Below, piece by piece: positions 7,921 to 17,046 of a DNA stretch of 64,000 nucleotides; positions within the stretch are counted from its first letter, which is position 1, and each line of letters opens with the position of its first letter. The notes beneath the pieces were generated by a model. It was not told the origin of the DNA. It saw only the letters and a list, made by a program, of their open reading frames with translations, and made no database searches. Both the position numbers and the translations under genes were made by a program. Location: NCBI GenBank assembly GCA_945928575.1, contig CAMENP010000007.1:1-64000 (forward strand). Reading direction: 5' to 3'. Origin of the DNA: an uncultured Butyrivibrio sp. Its GTDB lineage: Bacteria > Bacillota > Clostridia > Lachnospirales > Lachnospiraceae.

Positions 7921-10900
7921 ATGGAACGTAAGAATATTAAGAAAACAGTTGGGATAGCATCTATGGCACTGGCGGTAATAGCAGGTACCGCTGCCGGTGT
8001 CAGATTCTACAATTCAGGTAATTTGTTTGTTCCGTCAGAGTCGGAACGTGATTTTGTGGCTAACCAGGTTCATTTTGACAATGATAAAGATATGATGGGC
8101 AGTGAGGATAATAATAAGGGCAGTGACAGTTCGTTCTGGGAGAAAAATAAGGACAGCGATAATTCATACAGCGCCGGCGGAAGTTCCGGTTATCTTTTTG
8201 ACAATCCTCAGATCAATAAGCCTTCCAATGATAATGAAATCAATATAGTTAATCCGCTTCCGGATGATACATCTGATATAAATCCCGGTACCAATATCAA
8301 ACCGGGACCGATATATGATATCACAGATGATAAGAATAACGCCGATACCATAATAAACGGCGGGGGAAAGAATGATAACAATACGGTCATCATTAAGCCG
8401 GGAAATAACAATGGTGGATCTACGGGTAATAACGGCAATGCATCCGGAGATGATACACCTGGAAACGGCGGCAATGGTGGCAACGGAAGCAGCGATAATG
8501 ACGACAATCATGGCGGGAACGCAAGTGATGATAAACCGTCCGATAATACGGGAAGCAGACCGGCAGATACCGCGAAGGATCCGGAATATATTAAGGACAA
8601 TAAGCCTAATTTAGGTATACAGTACAAACCGTTTAATGAGAAGGATTTTGAAGATTTAGAAGATGCCGAAGACGATGGAAAAGAACTTGATATTATTATC
8701 AGGATGAGCAGTGATTCGGACAGCACAATGGCACTTTATAAAGGACAGGCGGTGAGCCGTTATATGGTATTCTGCGCACTTGATACATATGTATATAACG
8801 GCAAAAATTCAGAAATGTACTATTGGGGTGACGAATCATACAATAAGTATGTCAGAATAGATGCAATATCTTTTGACGGTGGAAATACATGGGATAATGA
8901 TTTTCCGGTAACGATACCTGATGATGACAGCCGAATGGTTATCAAAATATCTTATAAACTCACTTCACGTGCAGACTGGAGGCAGAAAGAAGTTGAGTAC
9001 AGTCCGATGTCAAACAGAATTTTTGTGCTGAAAGAGAAACTGAAAGAAAATAACCAGACAATTTCCAATGATAATGTGCTGAATAATAATCAGTTTGTTA
9101 ATAATGGCGATATTGTGAACCTGTATGCATGTCAGGACAAAATAATCCAGAACGGAAGACTGAATGCTCTTTTTCCGGGATGGGAAGAGAACGGAAAGCT
9201 TGTTCCCTGGATGTATTCTGCGACGACAGGAAGACATATATTGGAACCTGCCGATATGGTCGCACTCGATGACCGATATATTGTGGAGAAGAAATACCAC
9301 TGGGTATACAGTGATGGAACAACTGATATCAAGAGAGCAGGCGTGAGAGAATTCTATTGCCCGCTTCAGACACTTACAGGCATAAGCGGCAAAACAGCCG
9401 GTACACTGGATGTTCCGGAATACATACAGGCATTGGAAGTTGAGGATGATACAGAGGTTGATTACATAAAGATTCCCGATACCGTGATAGCGGTTTCCAA
9501 TAAGTATCTTCATGTTAACAAAGGGTATATAGTTGACGAGAATAATCCAAATTACGCTTCATCGCGTGGGGTTCTGGTTAATCGCGACATGACAGAAATA
9601 GTCGGTATTCCGTGCCGAATGACATGGGTTGATATACCGGATACGGTCCGGAAAATTAATCTTACAAGTGATAACAGCTTAAGACAGATTCGTTTTAATA
9701 TTGATTCTTTGAGTGATCTGCCGGAAATTGATTATTCGGATCTGAGCAATTGCAAAATAATAGTCAAAGACAATATTTTCGATGAATTTATTATGAGCAA
9801 CGGTCAGACACTGACCGCATGCAATAACACGGTTGCAAGGGAAAGCGAACCGGATGACGGATACAGGCTGAGCAACGGGGCGATATATAATGACAGCGGT
9901 GAACTGTACAAAGTAATCAGCACGGCGGGAACGAGCATAATTCTTCCCAATGAAGTTAATAAGGTATGCAGCGGTTCTCTTGCCGATGCAAAGAGAGTGG
10001 AGAATTTAATTCTTCCGGATGAAGATGATATAGTGCTTGAGAAAGACTGCCTTAAGGATACATCAATAAAGACGCTTGTGTGCAGCAGTGAAAAACAGCT
10101 TGATAACATTTCGTCAATGATAGAAAACGCCGGAGGAAAGGATATTGAACTTGTTATCATGAATATGACTTCCGACGGGTATTCGTATTATACTGTCAAC
10201 AGGGATGGCAAACAGAATGTCATGCTTGCAAAGGTGCCGGAAAATATAGAAGAATTTGATGGCACAATAGCTGAAGGAACAATCAATGTTAACACGATAG
10301 GAACATATGCATTTGCCAAGTGTGGCAGCCTTAAGTGGGTAAATCTTCCGGAATCGGTTACGAAAATAGAGTACGGAGCATTTATTGACTGCAAAAAATT
10401 GCAGGGTGTTCTGATAAGAACAAAGGAGTCAATTGTTATAGGAAACTGTTCTTTTGACGGATGCAATTTATTAAGATTCATCGCATCCAATGCAATGAAC
10501 TGCACGATGATTGATGATTATGATCCGGTTATTAAAGATGTTAATGACACAGATGATAAACACGGATTTTTTATGACACTGGCAGGCTCTGAAGGATATG
10601 GAAGCAACAGCTCCCAAGGAAGTTCCGATATTGCAAGATATGATATTGTTGAATCCGGTCAGAGCAGAATTCTTTATGGTGTGGACAGTTATGATATGTA
10701 TTATATCGCACTTCGCGCCGGAACGGATATTTCAGGAGAGGTCAGCCTTCCTGAATATACGACAACAATAGGAGAATTTGCATTTTCCGGAGCCGGAAAG
10801 GAGAACGGATTTACCGTTGACTGGGATGGTTCGTGTGTATATGACTTACGGAGCAAGGCTTTCTTTGACAGTGGTATTAAAGGTGATATGGTTATTCCTG

Positions 10901-11889
10901 ACAAGGGGGGAATTCTTGTAGATGAAGCGGTATTTGGCAAATGCGAACGACTTACATCAGTGAAATTTGAAGGAACGATATATAAGCTGGGTAAAGATTT
11001 ATTTGTATATTCGACCTCGCTTAACAGAGTCGAATTCAGTTCTCTGGATTATTGGAGAACATCAATATATTCGGGAATTTTCAACGGATGTAACGAACTT
11101 ACCGAAATTGTTTTTGATGATTATATTGCGCCTCAGATTATATTCCCGTCTGTGGGATATGGATTCAGGTTTAATTATGAGCTTACGGCAGAAGAAGAGA
11201 TGGCGAAGATTCATCTTGTGGTTCCGGAAGAAAGTGTATCATCATATATTATGAACTGGAGATATTATCTTGTAGGATACACTGATTATGACACAATGTG
11301 GGAATCAATACAGTTCAATCTGTTCTTTGATACATTTGAATGGCCGGAGGATGAAGCGGTGGATGCCGCAGTCAAGGAGCACATTCTTGAGGCCGAAAAT
11401 TATGTGCGTTCGATGATTGGTCTAGAAACGGTTGAGAGTCCCACGGATTATTATCCGTACAGGGAGGAGAACGGTCTGGTCACGCTTATCGATGCGTGTT
11501 CCTACCGTAAAGTAATAGATCTTGGCGCCGATTATATGGGACTTCCGGGAGGATGGTTCTATGACTACATAGGAAAGAATGCGTTTGCTTCAAGCAAAGG
11601 ACTTGAGCAAATTGTAATACCGGATAATCTGGTCGGTGTTATGTCCGGTGCATTTGCCGATGCGGCCGGTGAAAGCGGCAGCCTGATTGTGAAATGCAGC
11701 GGAAGTACTCCATTTGAACTTGTTGCCGATTCTGAGACCGGATCATTTGAATTCGGAATAGACGATAAGAACCTTACGATTCTTGTGCCGAAGGGCAGTA
11801 AAGATAAATACATTGAAGCATGGTCTGCTTATATAGATGCCAAGCGTCTGAATACAATTATTAAGGAAAGTGAGAACACAGAGGAATGA
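7921..11889 (+). CDS. Giant secreted BspA-type leucine-rich-repeat protein
   Basis: About 1,322 residues. The N-terminus is Lys-rich then hydrophobic (TVGIASMALAVIAGTAAG), a signal peptide or anchor. Residues of about 40-235 are low-complexity Asp/Asn/Gly/Ser/Pro and likely unstructured. Several LRR_5/BspA-type clusters follow, near 486-650, 770-850, 950-1100 and 1200-1280, with the typical pattern of AF..C..L..V.LP. No LPXTG sorting signal is seen. Such proteins sit on or outside the cell and bind proteins or carbohydrates. Two ATGs are possible (7915, 7921); AGGAG at 7909-7913 favours 7921. The stop overlaps the moxR start by four bases, so expression is coupled to the MoxR-DUF58-transglutaminase genes. 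Confidence 0.85.
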   Translation: MERKNIKKTVGIASMALAVIAGTAAGVRFYNSGNLFVPSESERDFVANQVHFDNDKDMMGSEDNNKGSDSSFWEKNKDSDNSYSAGGSSGYLFDNPQINKPSNDNEINIVNPLPDDTSDINPGTNIKPGPIYDITDDKNNADTIINGGGKNDNNTVIIKPGNNNGGSTGNNGNASGDDTPGNGGNGGNGSSDNDDNHGGNASDDKPSDNTGSRPADTAKDPEYIKDNKPNLGIQYKPFNEKDFEDLEDAEDDGKELDIIIRMSSDSDSTMALYKGQAVSRYMVFCALDTYVYNGKNSEMYYWGDESYNKYVRIDAISFDGGNTWDNDFPVTIPDDDSRMVIKISYKLTSRADWRQKEVEYSPMSNRIFVLKEKLKENNQTISNDNVLNNNQFVNNGDIVNLYACQDKIIQNGRLNALFPGWEENGKLVPWMYSATTGRHILEPADMVALDDRYIVEKKYHWVYSDGTTDIKRAGVREFYCPLQTLTGISGKTAGTLDVPEYIQALEVEDDTEVDYIKIPDTVIAVSNKYLHVNKGYIVDENNPNYASSRGVLVNRDMTEIVGIPCRMTWVDIPDTVRKINLTSDNSLRQIRFNIDSLSDLPEIDYSDLSNCKIIVKDNIFDEFIMSNGQTLTACNNTVARESEPDDGYRLSNGAIYNDSGELYKVISTAGTSIILPNEVNKVCSGSLADAKRVENLILPDEDDIVLEKDCLKDTSIKTLVCSSEKQLDNISSMIENAGGKDIELVIMNMTSDGYSYYTVNRDGKQNVMLAKVPENIEEFDGTIAEGTINVNTIGTYAFAKCGSLKWVNLPESVTKIEYGAFIDCKKLQGVLIRTKESIVIGNCSFDGCNLLRFIASNAMNCTMIDDYDPVIKDVNDTDDKHGFFMTLAGSEGYGSNSSQGSSDIARYDIVESGQSRILYGVDSYDMYYIALRAGTDISGEVSLPEYTTTIGEFAFSGAGKENGFTVDWDGSCVYDLRSKAFFDSGIKGDMVIPDKGGILVDEAVFGKCERLTSVKFEGTIYKLGKDLFVYSTSLNRVEFSSLDYWRTSIYSGIFNGCNELTEIVFDDYIAPQIIFPSVGYGFRFNYELTAEEEMAKIHLVVPEESVSSYIMNWRYYLVGYTDYDTMWESIQFNLFFDTFEWPEDEAVDAAVKEHILEAENYVRSMIGLETVESPTDYYPYREENGLVTLIDACSYRKVIDLGADYMGLPGGWFYDYIGKNAFASSKGLEQIVIPDNLVGVMSGAFADAAGESGSLIVKCSGSTPFELVADSETGSFEFGIDDKNLTILVPKGSKDKYIEAWSAYIDAKRLNTIIKESENTEE

Positions 11890-12827
11890 TAGTAGAACAG
11901 TCCAAAAAAATTATCGCCGAGGTAAATAAAGCTTTCATAGGAAAAAACGACATAGTCAGGAAAGTGCTTATGACAATATATGCGGGAGGCCATGTTCTCC
12001 TTGAAGATTGTCCGGGAGTAGGTAAGACCACGCTTGCTGTTGCTTTTTCCAAAGCACTCGGACTCAGCAATAAGAGAATACAGTTTACGCCGGACACGCT
12101 TCCGTCAGATATTACCGGTTTCACGATGTATAACCGTGACAAGGGTGAATTCGAATATAAGGAAGGCGCTGCAAACTGTCAGCTTTTACTTGCCGATGAG
12201 ATCAACAGAACATCTCCGAAGACACAGTCGGCTCTTCTTGAGGTTATGGAGGAACACACAATAACCGTTGACGGAGTGACACATAATCTGCCGGCACCGT
12301 TTATCTGTATAGCAACACAGAACCCGTCAGGCGCAGCCGGAACACAGGCACTGCCGGAGTCACAGCTTGACCGTTTTATGGTGTGTCTTTCAATAGGATA
12401 TCCTTCATTGGAGAACCAGATGAAGATAATAAATATGCAGCGCAATGTCAACCCGATTGATACACTCCGGGCGGTTACCGATGCGCAGAACATACTTGAT
12501 GTCCAGAATTATCTTGCATCAGTCAGAATGTCCGATGCAGTGCTTGAATATGCTATAAAACTTTGCGAAGAGACCAGGAAGGATAAGCTGGTCTCACTCG
12601 GAGTATCTCCGCGAGGCGTTACCGCGCTTGTGAAAATGGCTAAAGCAAGTGCAGTACTTAATGAACGTAATTATGTTATACCGGAGGATGTGCAGAACGT
12701 ATTTTTGGATGTATGCGCACACAGAATAGTCCTGCGTCCGCAGGCAAGAGTCGAAGGCGTCGATGCCGTGAATATTCTTTCAAATATAACATCGCAGATT
12801 AAGCCGCCTTCGGTTTCAGAGAGGTAA
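11886..12827 (+). CDS. MoxR-family AAA+ ATPase
   Basis: A 313-residue MoxR ATPase, a chaperone-like AAA+ class that acts on partner proteins, often with DUF58/VWA proteins. Walker A is CPGVGKTTLA, Walker B is LLADEINR, and CIATQNPSG and LDRF match sensor 1 and the arginine-finger region. The C-terminal lid follows (SPRGVTALVKMAKASA). It overlaps the preceding LRR gene by ATGA and abuts the DUF58 gene with no gap, so the three are translationally linked. The client is unknown; genomic pairing suggests the DUF58 protein. Confidence 0.93.
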   Translation: MIVEQSKKIIAEVNKAFIGKNDIVRKVLMTIYAGGHVLLEDCPGVGKTTLAVAFSKALGLSNKRIQFTPDTLPSDITGFTMYNRDKGEFEYKEGAANCQLLLADEINRTSPKTQSALLEVMEEHTITVDGVTHNLPAPFICIATQNPSGAAGTQALPESQLDRFMVCLSIGYPSLENQMKIINMQRNVNPIDTLRAVTDAQNILDVQNYLASVRMSDAVLEYAIKLCEETRKDKLVSLGVSPRGVTALVKMAKASAVLNERNYVIPEDVQNVFLDVCAHRIVLRPQARVEGVDAVNILSNITSQIKPPSVSER

Positions 12828-14003
12828 ATGACTGTGAATAAAAATCGTATCGCATATGGTATGTTGATTGCCATATCGGCTGTGCTTCTTTTCTTTTTCA
12901 GCAAAGCATACATATTATATATGATAGTGATATTTGTGGCGCTTGGTGTGTTGTTCCTGGTACTTTTAAAGCGCGATTCACATTATATAGAGACAAAAGC
13001 ATCAATCGAAATAGAACGTGAAGGCAGCCGTGACATAAACTGCCTGTTTACGGTTAGGAGTAATAAGGCACTGATAGCAACCAAAAGCATAGTGGTGGAA
13101 TTTGAACTGTATAATAAGATGTTTGATATAACCATGCGTCAGAAAGCGGTTTTTGAACTCAGGGATAAGTGGCATACATATAAAATCCCGGTCGAGACAA
13201 AACTTTGCGGGGAACTTTCGGTAAAGTGTATATCGGTTTATGCAACCGATCTGTCCGGCATATGGCGGATAAGAATTCCGTCATTCAATACAGAGTGCGT
13301 TGTGGTTTATCCGGACAATGTCAAGATGAATATTATCCTTGATGATGTTGCGGCAGCGGCATCCATGGAAGACGGAATAATGCAGAACCGTAAGGGCACG
13401 GATGCGAGTGAGATGTTTGATTTTAAAGAGTACAAGCCTGGTGATGATGTCAGGACAATTCACTGGAAATTGTCGGAGAAAATGGACAGCCTGATTGTGA
13501 GGGAGGCGAGTGAACCTTCACATTATGAGGCGGCACTGATACCGGATTTCGGACATGTGAATGTTGACGAGGATACATCACCGGATGAACTTGCAAAGGC
13601 AGTTTCGGTTACCGCGGCACTCGGAGAACAGCTTGCAATGCAGGGAATTTCGTTCTGCATAATGGTTCCGACAGATGACGGAATGTATGTACATGAAATT
13701 GACAGTATCAACGAGTATGACAGGATGATAGCGGAGATTATGCAGTTTAGGATAAGAGACAAAGCCGGAGACGGTCTGAAACTTTTTATGTCGGAACATA
13801 TGGAAGAATATTTTACAAGACTTGTAATTGTCTCAGCCGGGACATATAAACAGGAATTCAACGGTCTTGAACATCAGGTCGGAATAACTGTTGTGAGTGT
13901 TACGGGAGATATTGATAAGCTGCATGAAATCAGCAGGGATGGCGCAAGAATGGTAGAAGTTCCGTTGAAAAACGAAGAGGACGGATACCGCATAGTAATT
14001 TAG
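12828..14003 (+). CDS. DUF58-domain membrane protein
   Basis: A 391-residue protein with two close hydrophobic segments near the N-terminus (about 8-45). The DUF58 hallmark DFKEYKPGDDVRTIHWKLSEKMDSLIVRE lies near 205-235 and is given here only to identify it: the fixed core is the YxPGDDxRxIHWK pattern. The distal part resembles a degenerate von Willebrand A fold. It starts directly after the moxR stop and precedes the transglutaminase-like gene, the usual three-gene arrangement. Such sets are thought to act in envelope biogenesis or maturation; the exact role is not established. Confidence 0.88.
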   Translation: MTVNKNRIAYGMLIAISAVLLFFFSKAYILYMIVIFVALGVLFLVLLKRDSHYIETKASIEIEREGSRDINCLFTVRSNKALIATKSIVVEFELYNKMFDITMRQKAVFELRDKWHTYKIPVETKLCGELSVKCISVYATDLSGIWRIRIPSFNTECVVVYPDNVKMNIILDDVAAAASMEDGIMQNRKGTDASEMFDFKEYKPGDDVRTIHWKLSEKMDSLIVREASEPSHYEAALIPDFGHVNVDEDTSPDELAKAVSVTAALGEQLAMQGISFCIMVPTDDGMYVHEIDSINEYDRMIAEIMQFRIRDKAGDGLKLFMSEHMEEYFTRLVIVSAGTYKQEFNGLEHQVGITVVSVTGDIDKLHEISRDGARMVEVPLKNEEDGYRIVI

Positions 14004-14027
14004 AGATTAAGGACAATTCATTATACG

Positions 14028-16331
14028 ATGAGCAGAACTGAAATTCAGGTATTGAAAAAAGACACAGCTAAATACAGGACGGTTATCTGGTCGGCGGTGG
14101 TTGCAATTATTATGACCATTGCGGCATTGCTTGCGTTTTATACCACATGGACCGGTATCGATATCAGACTGATATATCTGATATGCGCAGCTTTTGCGGG
14201 AGAAATTTTTGCGTCATTGGCCGGATTCCTTGCGCGTAAGAATCGTTTTGCATGGCTTATTATAATTATACCGTGTGCTGCCGTGTTTATGGCGGCAGGC
14301 TGGAAGAATATAGAGAACGGCTTGTGGATGTGGGCCGACGATATGATAACAGGATGGAACCGGAAACATGACGGCGGTGCGGCGCTTGTAACAGTCATTT
14401 ATGATTTAAGAAGTGCATACGCATTCAGTATATTGGTATCCGTGATAATAGGAGAAATGGTATATTATATATCAATGCTTCGCAGGCCCTTGATTTACGG
14501 TATTTTCTGCCTGATTTTTGTAATCCCGGGGCTGCTCACGGGACATGAGAGTGTTACGGCATCGGGGCTTATGGTGTCAATTATGTTTGCCATGCTTATA
14601 GCCGGAAGGACGGAATATATAACATGGCGAAGCGTGCTTTGGAGCATCGGGATAGGAATTATGCTTACATATTCGGCACATCTGGCAGCAGAGACAGATA
14701 TTGCCGGTATAAATAATGCAAGGACGTCAGCTGTCGAATTTATACATGATGTGAGATATGGGCATAAAACTCTTCCCGAAGGAAGCCTGCATAATGCGGA
14801 TAAATTGACTTACAACGATGAAAAAATGCTTTCTGTATGGTGTGGTCAGGAGAAAAACACATATCTTAAAGGTTTTGTCGGAGCAATTTACAAAAGTGAA
14901 ACCGGCGAATGGAAGGCTTTTCCGAGTGCGACATATGGCGGGGATAATTCCGGAATGTTGAAGTGGCTTGAGAGCAGAAATTTCGATCCGCTCAAGCAGG
15001 TATCCGAATATTATTCGCTTTGCGATGAGGCGGACAGACCGGAGCCATCAAGACTTACAATCACGGTATCGGATGCGTCAAGGGATTTTGCATACTTGCC
15101 GTCATCGGTTGACGAGATAGTGCTTGGCCGGATTAAGGGCGCGCGGGATATGAATTTTACGGGTAAGGGTATCCGGGGCGCAAAATCATACACGATAGAT
15201 GAGATATCGTCATCACGTCCGTCTGAACTTGCGGTTACCGGGGACTGGGTTTTGAATCCGCAGACAGAAGCACAGAAGGAATATGTTGAGGCCGAGGCGG
15301 TCTATCGTAATTTTGTGTATGAGAATTATACCAAGGTTGACGCGTCATTATACTCAACATTGGATGAACTTTTCTGGAGCGATTATGATGCGGAAAATGA
15401 CGGAATATATTCAGCGGTAAGTCATCTGCGAAATGTTATGAAAGAACACCTATCGTATAATGTATCAAATGATATTCCGGATGACGAAGAGCCGGTAAGC
15501 TGGTTCCTTAAGAAATCAGGAAGCGGAAATGCCGTAATGTATGCCACAACAGCAGTTCTTGCACTCCGGGTACACGGCATTCCGGCGAGGTATGTTGAGG
15601 GTTACTATATCCCTGAGACGATGATCGCGGCTTCGGATGATGGTAAAGTTATACTTACGGGAGCCAACTCCCATGCGTGGGTGGAGGTATATTTCGATGG
15701 AACAGGCTGGCTACCCATAGATGTCACACCGGGCTATTATTATGATGCAGTCGCACTGCAGCAGATGGTCGGACGTCCTGACAATGTGAATAAAACAGCC
15801 GCATACGATGACAGCAAGGAGAATCAGGGGCAGATAATTGAGTCGGACGGTGCCGGCAAGGGCGGATTCAGGGATGTTCTTAACAAAGCCGGCAATATAG
15901 CCAAATATGCACTTGGCGTAATTGCCATTCTTATAATAATCCTGACACTTATAATTGTGATAACAGAGATTGCAAGACTTATACGGATATCCGTACTGCG
16001 CCGGAAATTTGATAATGCCGGACCGGCAGAACGCGCAGCGATTATAGAAAAGTGGATGTACAGGCTTATGGCACATCGCGGCATAGATGCCGCACTCGGA
16101 TGGAATACACATAAAGTGGATACACTTGTATCGGACAGATTCGATAATATTGAACCGGGCAGTTATGCCAGATGCTGCAGCATTATAGAAAAGTCCGTAT
16201 ACGGCGGAATGGAGCCTGAACCTTATGAGGAGCGTACACTGACACTTCTTGTATCGGAAATGGCATCCGTGCAGAAAAGAGACACCCTTGCAGAAAGGAT
16301 AAGATTAAGGTATATTATCTTTAAAAGATAG
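14028..16331 (+). CDS. Transglutaminase-like membrane protein with the catalytic Cys replaced
   Basis: 767 residues. Several membrane helices occupy about 20-235, an extracytoplasmic region includes a transglutaminase-like core (about 435-570), one helix lies near 625-650, and a cytoplasmic tail follows. The core has HGIPARYVEGYYIP, SHAWVEVYF (His549) and WLPIDVTPG (Asp565). At the position of the usual GxC catalytic cysteine the sequence reads SGNAVMYAT, with Ala502 where Cys is expected. The Cys of the Cys-His-Asp triad therefore appears lost, and the domain may bind rather than crosslink or cleave. The upstream gene order (MoxR, DUF58) is standard for this family. Confidence 0.87.
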   Translation: MSRTEIQVLKKDTAKYRTVIWSAVVAIIMTIAALLAFYTTWTGIDIRLIYLICAAFAGEIFASLAGFLARKNRFAWLIIIIPCAAVFMAAGWKNIENGLWMWADDMITGWNRKHDGGAALVTVIYDLRSAYAFSILVSVIIGEMVYYISMLRRPLIYGIFCLIFVIPGLLTGHESVTASGLMVSIMFAMLIAGRTEYITWRSVLWSIGIGIMLTYSAHLAAETDIAGINNARTSAVEFIHDVRYGHKTLPEGSLHNADKLTYNDEKMLSVWCGQEKNTYLKGFVGAIYKSETGEWKAFPSATYGGDNSGMLKWLESRNFDPLKQVSEYYSLCDEADRPEPSRLTITVSDASRDFAYLPSSVDEIVLGRIKGARDMNFTGKGIRGAKSYTIDEISSSRPSELAVTGDWVLNPQTEAQKEYVEAEAVYRNFVYENYTKVDASLYSTLDELFWSDYDAENDGIYSAVSHLRNVMKEHLSYNVSNDIPDDEEPVSWFLKKSGSGNAVMYATTAVLALRVHGIPARYVEGYYIPETMIAASDDGKVILTGANSHAWVEVYFDGTGWLPIDVTPGYYYDAVALQQMVGRPDNVNKTAAYDDSKENQGQIIESDGAGKGGFRDVLNKAGNIAKYALGVIAILIIILTLIIVITEIARLIRISVLRRKFDNAGPAERAAIIEKWMYRLMAHRGIDAALGWNTHKVDTLVSDRFDNIEPGSYARCCSIIEKSVYGGMEPEPYEERTLTLLVSEMASVQKRDTLAERIRLRYIIFKR

Positions 16332-16345
16332 AGGAGGCTGTTTCT

Positions 16346-16900
16346 ATGTCCCAGATTACCAAGAGAGCACTTGAGCAGTCACTTAAGAATCTTCTTCTTA
16401 AGAAGCCGCTTAATAAGATAACGATAAGCGATATTACCGAAGACTGCGGAATTAACAGGATGACTTTTTATTATCATTTTCAGGACATATATGATCTTGT
16501 GGAATGGTCGTGTCTTGAGGATGCCAGAAAAGCGCTTGCCGAGAAGAAAACACATGACACATGGCAGCAGGGATTTATACAGATATTCAGGGCAGTTCAG
16601 GATAACAAGCCGTTCATAATGAATGTTTATCATTGTGTGGACCGCGGACAGGTCGAGAAATACCTTAAACCGCTTGCGGACAATCTTCTCATGGGAGTGA
16701 TCGAGGAGGAATCCGCCGATATGACGGTCAGGGAGGATGATAAAGAATTTATCGCCAGAGTTTATTCGTACTGTTTTGTCGGTATTATGCTTGACTGGAT
16801 AAAGGACGATATGAAGGAAGATCCGGTTCATCTTGTCGAACGTTTTGCAAAGGTTATACAGGATTCATTTTCGGCAGCCTTAAATAGGTTTAAAATATAA
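16346..16900 (+). CDS. TetR/AcrR-family transcriptional regulator
   Basis: A 184-residue regulator. The N-terminal helix-turn-helix reads KITISDITEDCGINRMTFYYHF, residues about 22-43, the typical TetR pattern with the second helix ending TFYYHF. The all-helical C-terminal half resembles the DhaS-like TetR subgroup. AGGAGG precedes the ATG. It follows the transglutaminase gene by 14 bases and is closed by its own terminator. The ligand and target are unknown. Confidence 0.9.
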   Translation: MSQITKRALEQSLKNLLLKKPLNKITISDITEDCGINRMTFYYHFQDIYDLVEWSCLEDARKALAEKKTHDTWQQGFIQIFRAVQDNKPFIMNVYHCVDRGQVEKYLKPLADNLLMGVIEEESADMTVREDDKEFIARVYSYCFVGIMLDWIKDDMKEDPVHLVERFAKVIQDSFSAALNRFKI

Positions 16901-16940
16901 CAATACAAAACTATATTTTTGATAAAAAAATTTACATTAA

Positions 16941-16978
16941 AATACCTGTGATGAAATATTTATCACAGGTATTTTTTT
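16941..16978 (+). terminator. Terminator between tetR gene and oleate hydratase
   Basis: A 12-base-pair stem (16941-16952 with 16962-16973), a nine-base loop and seven T. It separates the long upstream run of genes from ohyA and rules out an ohyA start inside it. Confidence 0.9.
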
Positions 16979-17046
16979 GCTTATGGCGGTACAGAATGAA
17001 TATTAATATAATCAAATCACAAAATAAATCACAGGAGGTATTCATT

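Noticed and set aside
8208..8511. Minus-strand frames inside the low-complexity part of the LRR gene
   Set aside because: They mirror the Asp/Asn/Gly-rich coding repeat and have no start signals.
16948..17046. Longer oleate hydratase start
   Set aside because: The extra codons lie in the terminator hairpin; AGGAGG is correctly placed only for ATG 17047.
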